DNA from: Pseudomonadota bacterium
GTDB taxonomy: Bacteria > Pseudomonadota > Gammaproteobacteria > Burkholderiales > Burkholderiaceae_B
Assembly (NCBI GenBank): GCA_021793095.1
Contig: JAJYTK010000039.1
Span: forward strand, 1 to 8,103
Direction of reading: 5' to 3'
DNA length: 8,103 nt
Under the pieces are notes generated by a model. The model was not told where the DNA came from. It was given only the letters and a program-made list of their open reading frames with translations, and searched no databases. Of this stretch, positions 1-7,215 are shown one piece after another. The position numbers and the translations under genes were made by a program. How positions within the stretch are numbered: the first letter of the stretch is position 1; every line of letters starts with the position of its first letter.

Positions 1-2454
1 CAAATGCTCCAAGACCTCGCCCAGCGCATAACCAGGTGCGACTGAGGCCTCGACGATGACCGCACGCAGACGATTAAAGTGGTTGAGCGATTGGGGCGCC
101 ACCGTTTCCTCTACAGAAATAAAACTACCCAGAGGCACCATACTGCCGCCTCGATTACGCACAAAAATATCACTGATGTCCGCCGGTGTTGCACGTGACT
201 GTTTATCTACTTGAACGATGACATCATATTGCTCACCATCGCTTTCAAAACGCGTCACCTGGCGCCCCCCCAATAAGCTCTCGAGCGTGCGCCCCACCAC
301 CTCTACCGCAATGCCTGCATCGGCAAGCTTATCCCGGTCTATCTCGACCCGTAACTCGGGCGTATTCAAACGCAAGTCAGTATCGACGTTTTGCAGCCCT
401 TCGTAATCGATCAATCGATCAGTAAAGTTTTCAACCATCTCGGCAAGCTCACTATACGGAGCCTGACTCATGATCACAAACTGCACGGGTTTGGAAGTCG
501 CACGCTGACCAAAGGACGGTGGGTTGGTCGGAAAGGCACGCACCCCAGGCAAGGCCTCAAAATGAGGCTGTAACTCGCGAGCGATACTCTGCTGCGAACG
601 CTTGCGTTCATCCCAGTGCTTGAGACGCAAAATAGCAAATGAATCGGTGACAGTAGGAAATCCGATCACGGCCTGGTGGGTCTCTTTTTCAGGTATGGAC
701 TCGTATAAGGCCTCAATTTGCTCCACACTATTCAATGTGTAATCCAGAGTGGATCCTTCAGGTGCGCTGACAATACCAAAAATCACCCCTCGGTCTTCTG
801 TGGGTGCGAGCTCATTAGGAATTAAAGTAAATAAATAAGCACTGCCCGAGGCCACCACTAGACCGGCCACGATCACCAATAAGCGTAGGCGCAGGGCACG
901 CACGAGTCCACGACGATAGCCTCGCGTCAGCGCTTGTAAGCCCCGTTCAATAAACAAATACAAACGGCCTGGCTTTTTAATCGGGCGCAGCATGGTAGAG
1001 CACATCATCGGCGTGAGCGTCAGGGCCACAAACCCAGAGACCAGCACCGCTCCAGCCAGTGTCAGGGCAAATTCAATAAATAATCGCCCCGTACGCCCGG
1101 TCGCAAAAGCCAACGGCGCAAATACGGTGACCAAGGTCAGGGTCATGGCGATGACCGCCCCGGTAATTTCCTTGATACCTATGATGGCCGCCCGAAAACG
1201 AGGAACCCCTTGTTCGATATGGCGGAAAATATTCTCAAGCACCACAATGGCATCATCCACCACCAAACCAATGGCCAATACCATGGCCAATAAGGTGAGG
1301 GTGTTGATGGAAAAGCCAAAGGCATACATCAAGCCCATGGCCCCTATCAGCGACACCGGAATGGTGACCAAAGGAATCAAACTGGCGCGAATATTACGCA
1401 GGAAAAACAAAATCACCAGCGTGACCAGCAAAGTGGCCTCGAGGATAGTATTAAATACCGAGCGGATCGATTCCTGGATAAACACAGAGCTGTCATAGGA
1501 AATATGCAACTGCATATTACCCGGCAGGTTTTTATTGATCTCTTCGACCTCGGCACGCACCGCTGCCGATAAGGTGAGTGGGTTGGCCGTTGATTGTTTC
1601 GTCACCCCTATGGTGAGGCTGGGCGAGCCATTAAATCGAGCCATTACCCGTTCATCCTCGGGGCCCAAATAGATGTTGGTCATATCCCCTAAACGCACGG
1701 GATAGCCATTAACGTGGCTGACCACAATATCTGCAAATTCCTTGGGCGTTTGTAAATCGGTGGAGGATACTACTGAAAACTCACGGTCGACTGATTCAAT
1801 ACGCCCTGCTGGAATTAATACATTTTGCTCTCGCAGAGCTTGCTCTACGTCTTGGACCGTCAGCCCAAATGCAGCCATCCGAGTGCGATCCAAATCGATG
1901 CGCATGGATTGCAACCGCTCACCAAACACGCGTATCTCTGCTGCCCCTGGCAACACCGAAAAGCGTGTTTTCAAATACCGATTAATATAGTCTGAGGCCT
2001 CAATGGGACTGAGATCGCCCATATTGACCCCCACATACACAATGGGGGTAGAGTCGGCCTCTACCTTGTTGATGATGGGCTCTTCGACCTCATCGGGTAA
2101 AAAACGCCGTGCGCGTGAGACCTTGTCCCGCACATCGGCTGCCGCTGCATCTGGACTGCGACTAAGATCAAATTTGATGTTGATGATACTGCGTTCAGAA
2201 CGGCTCCGAGAGGTCATCACATCGACCCCTTCGATCCCCGAAAGCTGGTCCTCTAGCGGCTTGGTCACCTGACTTTCGATGACGTCCGGAGAGGCCCCCT
2301 TGTAGTTGGTAATGACCGATACTACCGGCTCATCAATGGCCGGATACTCACGCACACTCAGGCGGTCATAGGAGACCAACCCAATCAGCACGACGAGCAA
2401 CGAAAGCACGGTGGCAAATACAGGCCGCCGGATACAAAACTCTGAAATATGCAT
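1..2454 (-). CDS. RND (HAE1/AcrB-type) multidrug efflux permease, C-terminus cut by window edge
   Basis: This is the inner-membrane proton/drug antiporter subunit of a tripartite efflux pump. It is partial: 818 codons are present and the frame is still open at position 1, whereas family members usually run about 1,020-1,050 residues. The N-terminus MHISEFCIRRPVFATVL is the standard RND opening with TM1. The first periplasmic porter segment follows, with REYPAIDEPVVSV. TM2-TM6 lie at about 335-495 and include the TM4 motif GLVVDDAIVVLEN, with the proton-relay aspartates D400 and D401 (AcrB D407/D408). TLTPMMCSTML lies near 480-490. TM7 leads into LAPTEDRG at about 545-555, which opens the second porter half (PPSFGQ follows). 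The relay lysine of TM10 would lie in the missing part. The ATG at 2454 is 11 bases after the adaptor stop with only a weak GAG as SD, suggesting coupled translation. The family is certain; substrate and subfamily are not determined. Confidence 0.96.
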   Translation of the reverse strand, partial: MHISEFCIRRPVFATVLSLLVVLIGLVSYDRLSVREYPAIDEPVVSVITNYKGASPDVIESQVTKPLEDQLSGIEGVDVMTSRSRSERSIINIKFDLSRSPDAAAADVRDKVSRARRFLPDEVEEPIINKVEADSTPIVYVGVNMGDLSPIEASDYINRYLKTRFSVLPGAAEIRVFGERLQSMRIDLDRTRMAAFGLTVQDVEQALREQNVLIPAGRIESVDREFSVVSSTDLQTPKEFADIVVSHVNGYPVRLGDMTNIYLGPEDERVMARFNGSPSLTIGVTKQSTANPLTLSAAVRAEVEEINKNLPGNMQLHISYDSSVFIQESIRSVFNTILEATLLVTLVILFFLRNIRASLIPLVTIPVSLIGAMGLMYAFGFSINTLTLLAMVLAIGLVVDDAIVVLENIFRHIEQGVPRFRAAIIGIKEITGAVIAMTLTLVTVFAPLAFATGRTGRLFIEFALTLAGAVLVSGFVALTLTPMMCSTMLRPIKKPGRLYLFIERGLQALTRGYRRGLVRALRLRLLVIVAGLVVASGSAYLFTLIPNELAPTEDRGVIFGIVSAPEGSTLDYTLNSVEQIEALYESIPEKETHQAVIGFPTVTDSFAILRLKHWDERKRSQQSIARELQPHFEALPGVRAFPTNPPSFGQRATSKPVQFVIMSQAPYSELAEMVENFTDRLIDYEGLQNVDTDLRLNTPELRVEIDRDKLADAGIAVEVVGRTLESLLGGRQVTRFESDGEQYDVIVQVDKQSRATPADISDIFVRNRGGSMVPLGSFISVEETVAPQSLNHFNRLRAVIVEASVAPGYALGEVLEHL

Positions 2455-2465
2455 AAATAACGCTT

Positions 2466-3674
2466 TTACTCAAAGGCCACAGTGCGACTTTCTGCCTGTA
2501 CTTTCACACCATCGCGCACCTTTTGGAGTCCGGTGATTAATACCTCTTGCCCGGGCTCAATGCCACTCACCTCAACCCATCCGCCACGGCGAATGCCTAT
2601 TTTTACACTGCGCCGACGCACGGTCTGATCAGGTTGCAACACAAAAATGTATTGCTCACCTGCGGAGGGTGCAATGGCCGACTCAGGAATCATGATCGCC
2701 TCGTGCTGCTCAAGGTGGACTTGTACCCGAGCAAACATCCCTGGGCGCAATCGCGCATCAGGGTTAGGGATGCGCGCCCGCAACTGCACGGCACGCCCCT
2801 GAGTATCCAAAGCAGGCGCAATCACATCAATCTGCCCAGGAAAGAACTCCCCAGATAAAGCATCAAAACGCAACGTCACCGGCGTGCCCTCGCGGACCAT
2901 CGGTAAATAATGCTCGGGGATCTGGAACTCAACAAAGAGTGGATCTATGGCCTCGATACGCACCAAGTCTGTCCCTGGAGCGACATAATCCCCAACGGAT
3001 ACCAAACGGAAACCCAACACACCGTCAAAGGGGGCGCGAATGGTGGTTTTTTCCAATTGTGCTTGGGCCAAATTAGCCTGTGCCTGCGACACAGCCAGCT
3101 CGCTGGCAACCTCGTCACGAGCTTGGGCACTGATAAAGCCCTCTTGGCTGAGCTGACGCGCGCGGGCGTATTGGCTCTGTTTTAACTGCAAGTTGGCTTG
3201 TGCTTGGTCGTGTTCGGCCCGCAACAAACTATCGTCAATCTTTAATAGCAATTGGCCCTGTTCGACCGCTGAGCCCTCTTTGAAATCAATCTCGGCCACC
3301 TTGCCAGTAATCTCGGCCCGTAGCATGACTGCATCGCGCGCCCACAAAGAGCCTACGGCCTGTACCTCAACCCCCAGTTCTTGGGCTTGAGCGGGCACCA
3401 CATCGACGCGCGGCCCTACGGCCTCATCGGTGGGACTCGACTCTGTTTTTTTTGCGGCGGCCTCTTCGGCGGCGATGTCCTCACTCACCGCGTCTACCCC
3501 AGCGGCCTCATCGTCTGCGGAGGTATCGGCAGCCTCTGTTTCATCAGTGACGGTGGCTTGCTGATGGGCAGGTGACGGCGCTTGCGCAGCCTCTTGCTGC
3601 ACACGGTAACCATAAAACGCTGCTATCCCAATGCCAACTATCAGCAGCAACCAGATAATATGTTTCTTTTTCAT
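2466..3674 (-). CDS. RND efflux periplasmic adaptor subunit (HlyD/AcrA membrane-fusion family)
   Basis: This 402-residue protein links the adjacent RND permease to an outer-membrane channel. Residues 1-23 (MKKKH, then a hydrophobic stretch to about residue 21) form an uncleaved-looking membrane anchor. No lipobox cysteine is present, unlike AcrA-type lipoproteins. Residues about 27-88 form an unusually acidic, Ala-rich linker. The core then follows the family order: first lipoyl half at about 118-150 ([21 protein letters not shown]), alpha-hairpin at about 150-210 rich in Gln/Ala, second lipoyl half at about 211-243 ([12 protein letters not shown]), beta-barrel at about 245-325 with LRPGMFARV, and a membrane-proximal domain to the end. 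The ATG overlaps the rnhA stop in an ATGA at 3671-3674, and no good SD precedes it. It lies directly upstream of the permease, as usual for such pairs. The partner channel is not seen here. Confidence 0.96.
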   Translation of the reverse strand: MKKKHIIWLLLIVGIGIAAFYGYRVQQEAAQAPSPAHQQATVTDETEAADTSADDEAAGVDAVSEDIAAEEAAAKKTESSPTDEAVGPRVDVVPAQAQELGVEVQAVGSLWARDAVMLRAEITGKVAEIDFKEGSAVEQGQLLLKIDDSLLRAEHDQAQANLQLKQSQYARARQLSQEGFISAQARDEVASELAVSQAQANLAQAQLEKTTIRAPFDGVLGFRLVSVGDYVAPGTDLVRIEAIDPLFVEFQIPEHYLPMVREGTPVTLRFDALSGEFFPGQIDVIAPALDTQGRAVQLRARIPNPDARLRPGMFARVQVHLEQHEAIMIPESAIAPSAGEQYIFVLQPDQTVRRRSVKIGIRRGGWVEVSGIEPGQEVLITGLQKVRDGVKVQAESRTVAFE

Positions 3675-4123
3675 TCTCGTGTCTGAGCGATGGACTCAAC
3701 CCCCTTGTTAGCCAGTGCATCCGCGCGTTCATTCCCCGGGTCCCCGGCATGACCACGCACCCATTTCCATGTCAACTCATGCTGGGTAGAAAGTATATCC
3801 AATTTTTGCCATAGGTCGGCATTTTTTACAGCTTGTTTACCGGCCGTACGCCATCCCCTTTTCTTCCATCCCTCTAACCACTCTGTCATGCCCTTTTGGA
3901 CGTATTGAGAATCCGTATGCACAATCACGGTGCATGATCTCTTGAGTAGCGTCAGCGCCTCGATGACGGCCTGCAGCTCCATCCTGTTGTTGGTGGTGTT
4001 GTTTTCGCCCCCATAAATTTCTTTTTCATGCGCCCCATATTTTAATAAAGCCCCCCACCCACCGGCGCCGGGGTTGCCCTTGCAGGCACCATCTGTCCAA
4101 ATTTCTACCACTTGTTTACTCAT
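3671..4123 (-). CDS. rnhA: Ribonuclease HI
   Basis: This cytoplasmic endonuclease degrades the RNA strand of RNA-DNA hybrids (R-loops, primer remnants). The protein is 150 residues, close to the 155 of E. coli RNase HI. The catalytic set is complete: D11 in [12 protein letters not shown]49 in NNRMEL, D71 in HTDSQYV, and D135 in NERADALA, with the mobile-loop H125 in [14 protein letters not shown]. The basic substrate-binding handle is visible around 84-100 ([18 protein letters not shown]). I chose ATG 4123 because AGGTG (4137-4133) sits 9 bases upstream and [12 protein letters not shown] aligns with known N-termini. The GTG at 4135 and the ATG at 4132 lie too close to that SD. The start overlaps the end of the upstream methyltransferase gene by 8 bases (ATGAGTAA). 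The commonly adjacent dnaQ is not present downstream; the efflux adaptor is. Confidence 0.97.
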   Translation of the reverse strand: MSKQVVEIWTDGACKGNPGAGGWGALLKYGAHEKEIYGGENNTTNNRMELQAVIEALTLLKRSCTVIVHTDSQYVQKGMTEWLEGWKKRGWRTAGKQAVKNADLWQKLDILSTQHELTWKWVRGHAGDPGNERADALANKGVESIAQTRE

Positions 4124-4880
4124 TATCGACATCACCTAATTGAGCTCGATGTGATTGATTGGTCGCCACGGGTCGGCCCTGATGGCGGTGTTTCATCTGA
4201 CTCCAATCGAGACCGACCATCCGCATGCCGCTGACCCGTTTGACTGCCCGTATCACATAGACCGCCCCACCGATGGGCCACCAACGACGCCCCATACGCT
4301 CCATGAATTGCCAGCGACGAATCCAGCGCGGTGTCTCGCAATACGGAATATAGCCCCCTAAAAAGGACTCTTCCATATCGAATGACAATAACTCTAACCA
4401 GTCACTGATACGATACGGAGAAACCCAGTGGGCGGCAGGCGCGGGCAAGCGAGGGGCCAGCCCCACCATGCGCTCGCGCAGGCCCCATAAACTCAATGGA
4501 TTAAAACCAGTAATAATGACACGCCCTTCAGGCACCAACACGCGTTCTACCTCACGGAGTACTTGATGCGGATCATAAGCATTTTCTAATACATGAGGAA
4601 GTAGGATAAGATCAATACTCTGGGTCTCAAAAGGCAAGGCCTCAGGCTGCGCAGCGAGCAAATCATCCCTAGGTTGACTTGGATTTACTGGCTGTTGGGT
4701 ATACCATTTATGCATGATGCGACTGGTGCGCAACAAATCCCACTCGGGCAGGCTCACCTGCACGGCGTGGTAACCAAACACATTGGATACCAACCGATTG
4801 ATTTGGCGCTGCTCTAACGCACGCACATGGCGCCCAATGGCTGTCTCGAGCCACGCGTTGAGGCTGCTCAACTCTGTCAC
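4116..4880 (-). CDS. yafS: YafS-like class I SAM-dependent methyltransferase
   Basis: This is a putative methyltransferase of 254 residues with unknown substrate. It lies between gloB and rnhA, exactly where yafS lies in E. coli. The visible Methyltransf_11-like core is [19 protein letters not shown] (about 82-100), [33 protein letters not shown] (about 103-135): an acidic post-motif strand, the helix before strand 5, and a GFNP segment. The usual glycine-rich motif I (xDxGxGxG) is not recognisable; the corresponding region reads [15 protein letters not shown] at about 31-45. The C-terminus is basic and low in conservation signals. The start is GTG at 4880, preceded by GGAGG with a 4-base spacer; there is no earlier in-frame ATG and the next internal Met (about residue 56) would remove the conserved N-terminus. 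It heads the leftward operon. Family assignment is good; activity is inferred, and the symbol rests on family plus synteny. Confidence 0.88.
   Translation of the reverse strand: MTELSSLNAWLETAIGRHVRALEQRQINRLVSNVFGYHAVQVSLPEWDLLRTSRIMHKWYTQQPVNPSQPRDDLLAAQPEALPFETQSIDLILLPHVLENAYDPHQVLREVERVLVPEGRVIITGFNPLSLWGLRERMVGLAPRLPAPAAHWVSPYRISDWLELLSFDMEESFLGGYIPYCETPRWIRRWQFMERMGRRWWPIGGAVYVIRAVKRVSGMRMVGLDWSQMKHRHQGRPVATNQSHRAQLGDVDNE
4133..4137 (-). promoter_or_regulatory. Ribosome binding site of rnhA
   Basis: AGGTG on the minus strand is nine bases upstream of ATG 4123. It selects this start over the in-frame ATG at 4132, which directly abuts the motif, and the GTG at 4135, which overlaps it. 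The site lies inside the last codons of the methyltransferase gene. Confidence 0.6.
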
Positions 4881-4884
4881 AAAA

Positions 4885-4889
4885 CCTCC
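4885..4889 (-). promoter_or_regulatory. Ribosome binding site of the yafS-like gene
   Basis: GGAGG on the minus strand sits four bases before GTG 4880. It decides the GTG start, since no in-frame ATG is nearby. On the plus strand the same bases (CCTCC) directly precede the gloB ATG at 4890, so gloB itself has no SD there. Confidence 0.7.
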
Positions 4890-5714
4890 ATGACTATGAT
4901 AAATGTACTAGAACAATCGGCCTTAAAAGGATTAGAACTACGTGCGGTATGCGCTTTCAAGGATAACTATATCTGGATAGCCCATAATGATACCCATGCC
5001 CTTATTGTAGATCCGGGCCAGGCTGATCCGGTATTGCATTATCTGCAAAAGCACGCCTTAGAACTGCATGCCATCCTCATCACGCACCACCATGCGGATC
5101 ATGTGGGGGGCATTGAGGCCATTAAACAAGTCTACCCCAACGCCACCGTGTACGGGCCCGCTCGTGAAAACATCCCACACTGCGATCATACGCTTGAGGA
5201 TGGTGATGACATAGAGTTTCCCGTCTTGCAATTACAATTTCAGGTGCTTGACGTACCGGGTCATACCGCCGGCCATATCGCTTTTTTTAGTACTGGGCCG
5301 GATGGCGCACAGCCTTTTCTCTTTTGCGGTGACACTTTGTTTTCCATCGGCTGTGGCCGCTTATTTGAGGGTACCCCCGAGCAAATGCTCGCTTCTTTAG
5401 ATAAAATTGCTGCCTTACCTGCCGATACGCTCATCTGCTGTGCCCATGAATACACGCTGAGCAATATCCTATGGGCCTTAGAGGTTGAGCCCACAAACAC
5501 CCAATTACAGCAGTATCATCAACAAGTCGTCGCGCAACGGGCCCAAGATCAACCTACCTTGCCCTCACGTTTAGGGCTAGAGCTCGATGCCAATCCCTTT
5601 TTACGTACTCGCGAGCCCAACATCATCGCGGCAGCCCGTCAATACGCGGACGCCGATCTCACCCAAGACAGCGATGTATTTGCAGCTCTCAGACAATGGA
5701 AAAATAACCACTGA
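4890..5714 (+). CDS. gloB: Hydroxyacylglutathione hydrolase (glyoxalase II)
   Basis: This is a metallo-beta-lactamase-fold thioesterase that hydrolyses S-D-lactoylglutathione to D-lactate and glutathione, the second step of methylglyoxal detoxification in the cytoplasm. From ATG 4890 it has 274 residues; known bacterial versions have about 250-260, so the first 10-15 residues look like an extension. The binuclear metal site is complete: THHHADH (H66, H68, D70, H71), H125 in DVPGHTAGH, bridging D148 in FCGDTLF, and H186 in CCAHEYT. Further family marks are CGRLFEGTPEQM (155-166) and LPSRLGLELDANPFLR near the C-terminus, where the glutathione-binding domain lies. The start is uncertain: ATG 4890 and ATG 4896 are both in frame and neither has an SD. 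An ATG further upstream (4827) would bury 63 extra bases in the opposing gene. gloB is followed at 5 bases by mltD, as in other proteobacteria. Confidence 0.96.
   Translation: MTMINVLEQSALKGLELRAVCAFKDNYIWIAHNDTHALIVDPGQADPVLHYLQKHALELHAILITHHHADHVGGIEAIKQVYPNATVYGPARENIPHCDHTLEDGDDIEFPVLQLQFQVLDVPGHTAGHIAFFSTGPDGAQPFLFCGDTLFSIGCGRLFEGTPEQMLASLDKIAALPADTLICCAHEYTLSNILWALEVEPTNTQLQQYHQQVVAQRAQDQPTLPSRLGLELDANPFLRTREPNIIAAARQYADADLTQDSDVFAALRQWKNNH
4931..4960 (-). promoter_or_regulatory. Candidate sigma-70 promoter for the leftward yafS-rnhA-efflux operon
   Basis: Read on the minus strand, TTGAAA (4960-4955) and TCTAAT (4936-4931) each match the -35 and -10 consensus at 5 of 6 positions with an 18-base spacer. 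Transcription would start near 4924, giving a leader of about 44 bases before the GTG at 4880 that carries the GGAGG. The promoter lies inside the first codons of gloB. Support is by pattern only. Confidence 0.45.
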
Positions 5715-5719
5715 CCGCC

Positions 5720-7186
5720 ATGCCACTCATTGCCCGTTTTTCGCTGCTCATACTTATGGTCCTGGTGTCGGCCTGTGCGATGCGGCCAGCCTCCGACCAA
5801 GATGACTTTGTCACGGCCATCGACACCCCGCATACCATTGATCTGACCCAAGACCCCGATGATGTTTGGGTCCGTATTCGGCGGGGGTTTGCCATCCCCA
5901 ACCTCAACACCCCATTGGTTGATGAGTGGACCCGTTATTATGCCCAAAACGCGACCTCAGTATTAACCATGAGTGAGCGGGCCAGCAAGTATCTTTATTT
6001 CATTGTAGATGAACTTGAAAGACGGGGCATGCCTACCGAATTAGCACTACTGCCTTTTGTAGAAAGTGCTTTTAACCCCACCGCCTATTCTCGTGCCCAT
6101 GCCTCTGGGCTCTGGCAGTTTATCCCCAGCACCGGCGAGCACTACAATTTACGCCAAGATAAATGGTTAGACGAACGTCGTGATCCTGTGGCTTCGACCC
6201 ATGCGGCCTTGGATTATTTGTCTTATTTATTTGATTTTCAGGGGGATTGGTATTTAGCTTTAGCCTCATACAACTGGGGCGAGGGAGCCGTTCGGCGGGC
6301 CATTGAAAAAAATGAAAAGGCTGACTTGGGCACTGACTATTTATCTTTAAAAATGCCCGAGGAAACCCGTAATTATGTGCCCAAACTACAGGCCATAAAA
6401 AACATCATCCACAACCCCGTCGCCTATAACATCCAGCTGCCCAAAGTCGACAATGCCCCCTATTTCACCACCGTACGTGGGCCCAGTCATATGGATGTCG
6501 AGGTCGCCGCCATGCTCGCGGATATGCCCCTAGAAGAATTCATGTTTTTAAATCCGGCCTATACTCGGGACCTCATCCCTCAAGATCGACCCATTATCCT
6601 GTTGCCCAAGGAAAATGCTCGCCTCTTTGCAGAAAACCTGCACACCTATGAGGGTCGCCTGAGCCGATGGGAGGTCTATGAGCCCCGCCCCGGCGAGCGA
6701 TTGGCGGATATTGCCGAGCAATTTGACATGGACGTCGCCGAATTACGCGATATCAATCACCTAGCGAGCAACGCCCAGCAGGTCACCGATCAGCAGGCCT
6801 TGCTGGTCAATGCGCATGAGCCCACGGATAACAATACCCCCGATACACAGCGTCTGGGGGTACAGGTGGCCTCTCTAGATGAGCTGCCCGCTCTCAACTC
6901 GAGCTCATCGTCTCGAGCCGAAAACACAGAGAGCACCTCAACCACAACACAACGCTTGGTTGCACGCGAGGTACAACATAGCAATACCGCACATGATATT
7001 GAGCGTCGACCAGCCCGAGAAAAACAACCTGAAACCCGCCACTACACGGTACAACGTGGCGATACGCTTTATAGCCTTGCGCGTCGGTTTAATACCTCGG
7101 TGCAAGAACTACAAAAAACAAATAATCTGCGCGGCCATAATATTCCGCTTGGCAAGCGCTTGATCATACCCAGTCAATCGTTATAA
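5720..7186 (+). CDS. mltD: Membrane-bound lytic murein transglycosylase D, LysM lipoprotein
   Basis: This enzyme cleaves the MurNAc-GlcNAc bond of peptidoglycan, forming 1,6-anhydro ends, and acts from the outer membrane. It has 488 residues against about 450 in E. coli. Residues 1-18 form a lipoprotein signal with lipobox LVSAC. Cys19 is followed by Ala, so there is no Asp retention signal and outer-membrane sorting is expected. The SLT domain spans about 90-235: catalytic Glu is E115 in PFVESAFNP, then SGLWQFIPSTG (129-139), and ALASYNWGEGAVRRA (180-194). A first, rather divergent LysM lies at about 318-364 (PRPGERLADIAEQF) and a canonical C-terminal LysM at 441-484 (HYTVQRGDTLYSLARRF). They are separated by a Ser/Thr-rich linker (about 365-440). 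The ATG is 5 bases after the gloB stop with no good SD, so translation is probably coupled to gloB. Confidence 0.96.
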   Translation: MPLIARFSLLILMVLVSACAMRPASDQDDFVTAIDTPHTIDLTQDPDDVWVRIRRGFAIPNLNTPLVDEWTRYYAQNATSVLTMSERASKYLYFIVDELERRGMPTELALLPFVESAFNPTAYSRAHASGLWQFIPSTGEHYNLRQDKWLDERRDPVASTHAALDYLSYLFDFQGDWYLALASYNWGEGAVRRAIEKNEKADLGTDYLSLKMPEETRNYVPKLQAIKNIIHNPVAYNIQLPKVDNAPYFTTVRGPSHMDVEVAAMLADMPLEEFMFLNPAYTRDLIPQDRPIILLPKENARLFAENLHTYEGRLSRWEVYEPRPGERLADIAEQFDMDVAELRDINHLASNAQQVTDQQALLVNAHEPTDNNTPDTQRLGVQVASLDELPALNSSSSSRAENTESTSTTTQRLVAREVQHSNTAHDIERRPAREKQPETRHYTVQRGDTLYSLARRFNTSVQELQKTNNLRGHNIPLGKRLIIPSQSL

Positions 7187-7187
7187 A
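7160..7187 (+). promoter_or_regulatory. Candidate promoter of fabI
   Basis: TTGATC (7160-7165) and TATAAA (7182-7187) are separated by 16 bases, with 4 of 6 and 5 of 6 consensus matches. The -10 element overlaps the mltD stop codon. Initiation near 7194 would leave the fabI SD (7202-7206) intact in a short leader. This would let fabI, an essential gene in many bacteria, be expressed apart from gloB-mltD. Confidence 0.4.
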
Positions 7188-7201
7188 CATTTATAATTTT
7201 C

Positions 7202-7206
7202 AAGGA
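7202..7206 (+). promoter_or_regulatory. Ribosome binding site of fabI
   Basis: AAGGA followed by a nine-base spacer to ATG 7216. It is the only clear SD among the three rightward genes, in keeping with independent translation of fabI. Confidence 0.7.
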
Positions 7207-7215
7207 AAACGCACC

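Noticed and set aside
992..1498. Plus-strand open frame of 168 codons inside the RND permease gene
   Set aside because: It is antisense to well-conserved RND motifs (TM2-TM6). Its product is a biased Met/Thr/Ala/Arg sequence with no domain, and it has no SD. It is a shadow of the real gene.
4674..4705. TTGACT and TATACC as a rightward promoter for gloB
   Set aside because: The spacer is 20 bases and the -10 is poor; not convincing without start-site data.
4827..4889. Upstream ATG of gloB giving 21 more residues
   Set aside because: The extra segment is antisense to the conserved N-terminus of the methyltransferase, has no SD, and lies far ahead of the known GloB N-terminus.
4895..4900. TATGAT as a -10 box for gloB
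   Set aside because: Transcription would start after both possible ATG starts, no further start codon is available, and no -35 stands at proper distance.
5639..5947. Minus-strand open frame across the gloB/mltD junction (102 codons)
   Set aside because: It is antisense to the gloB C-terminus and the mltD lipoprotein signal, with no SD or recognisable domain. It is a shadow frame.
7192..7197. Perfect TATAAT just before fabI
   Set aside because: No -35 match 16-18 bases upstream, and the start would fall at about 7204, inside the fabI SD. The TATAAA at 7182 is the better candidate.
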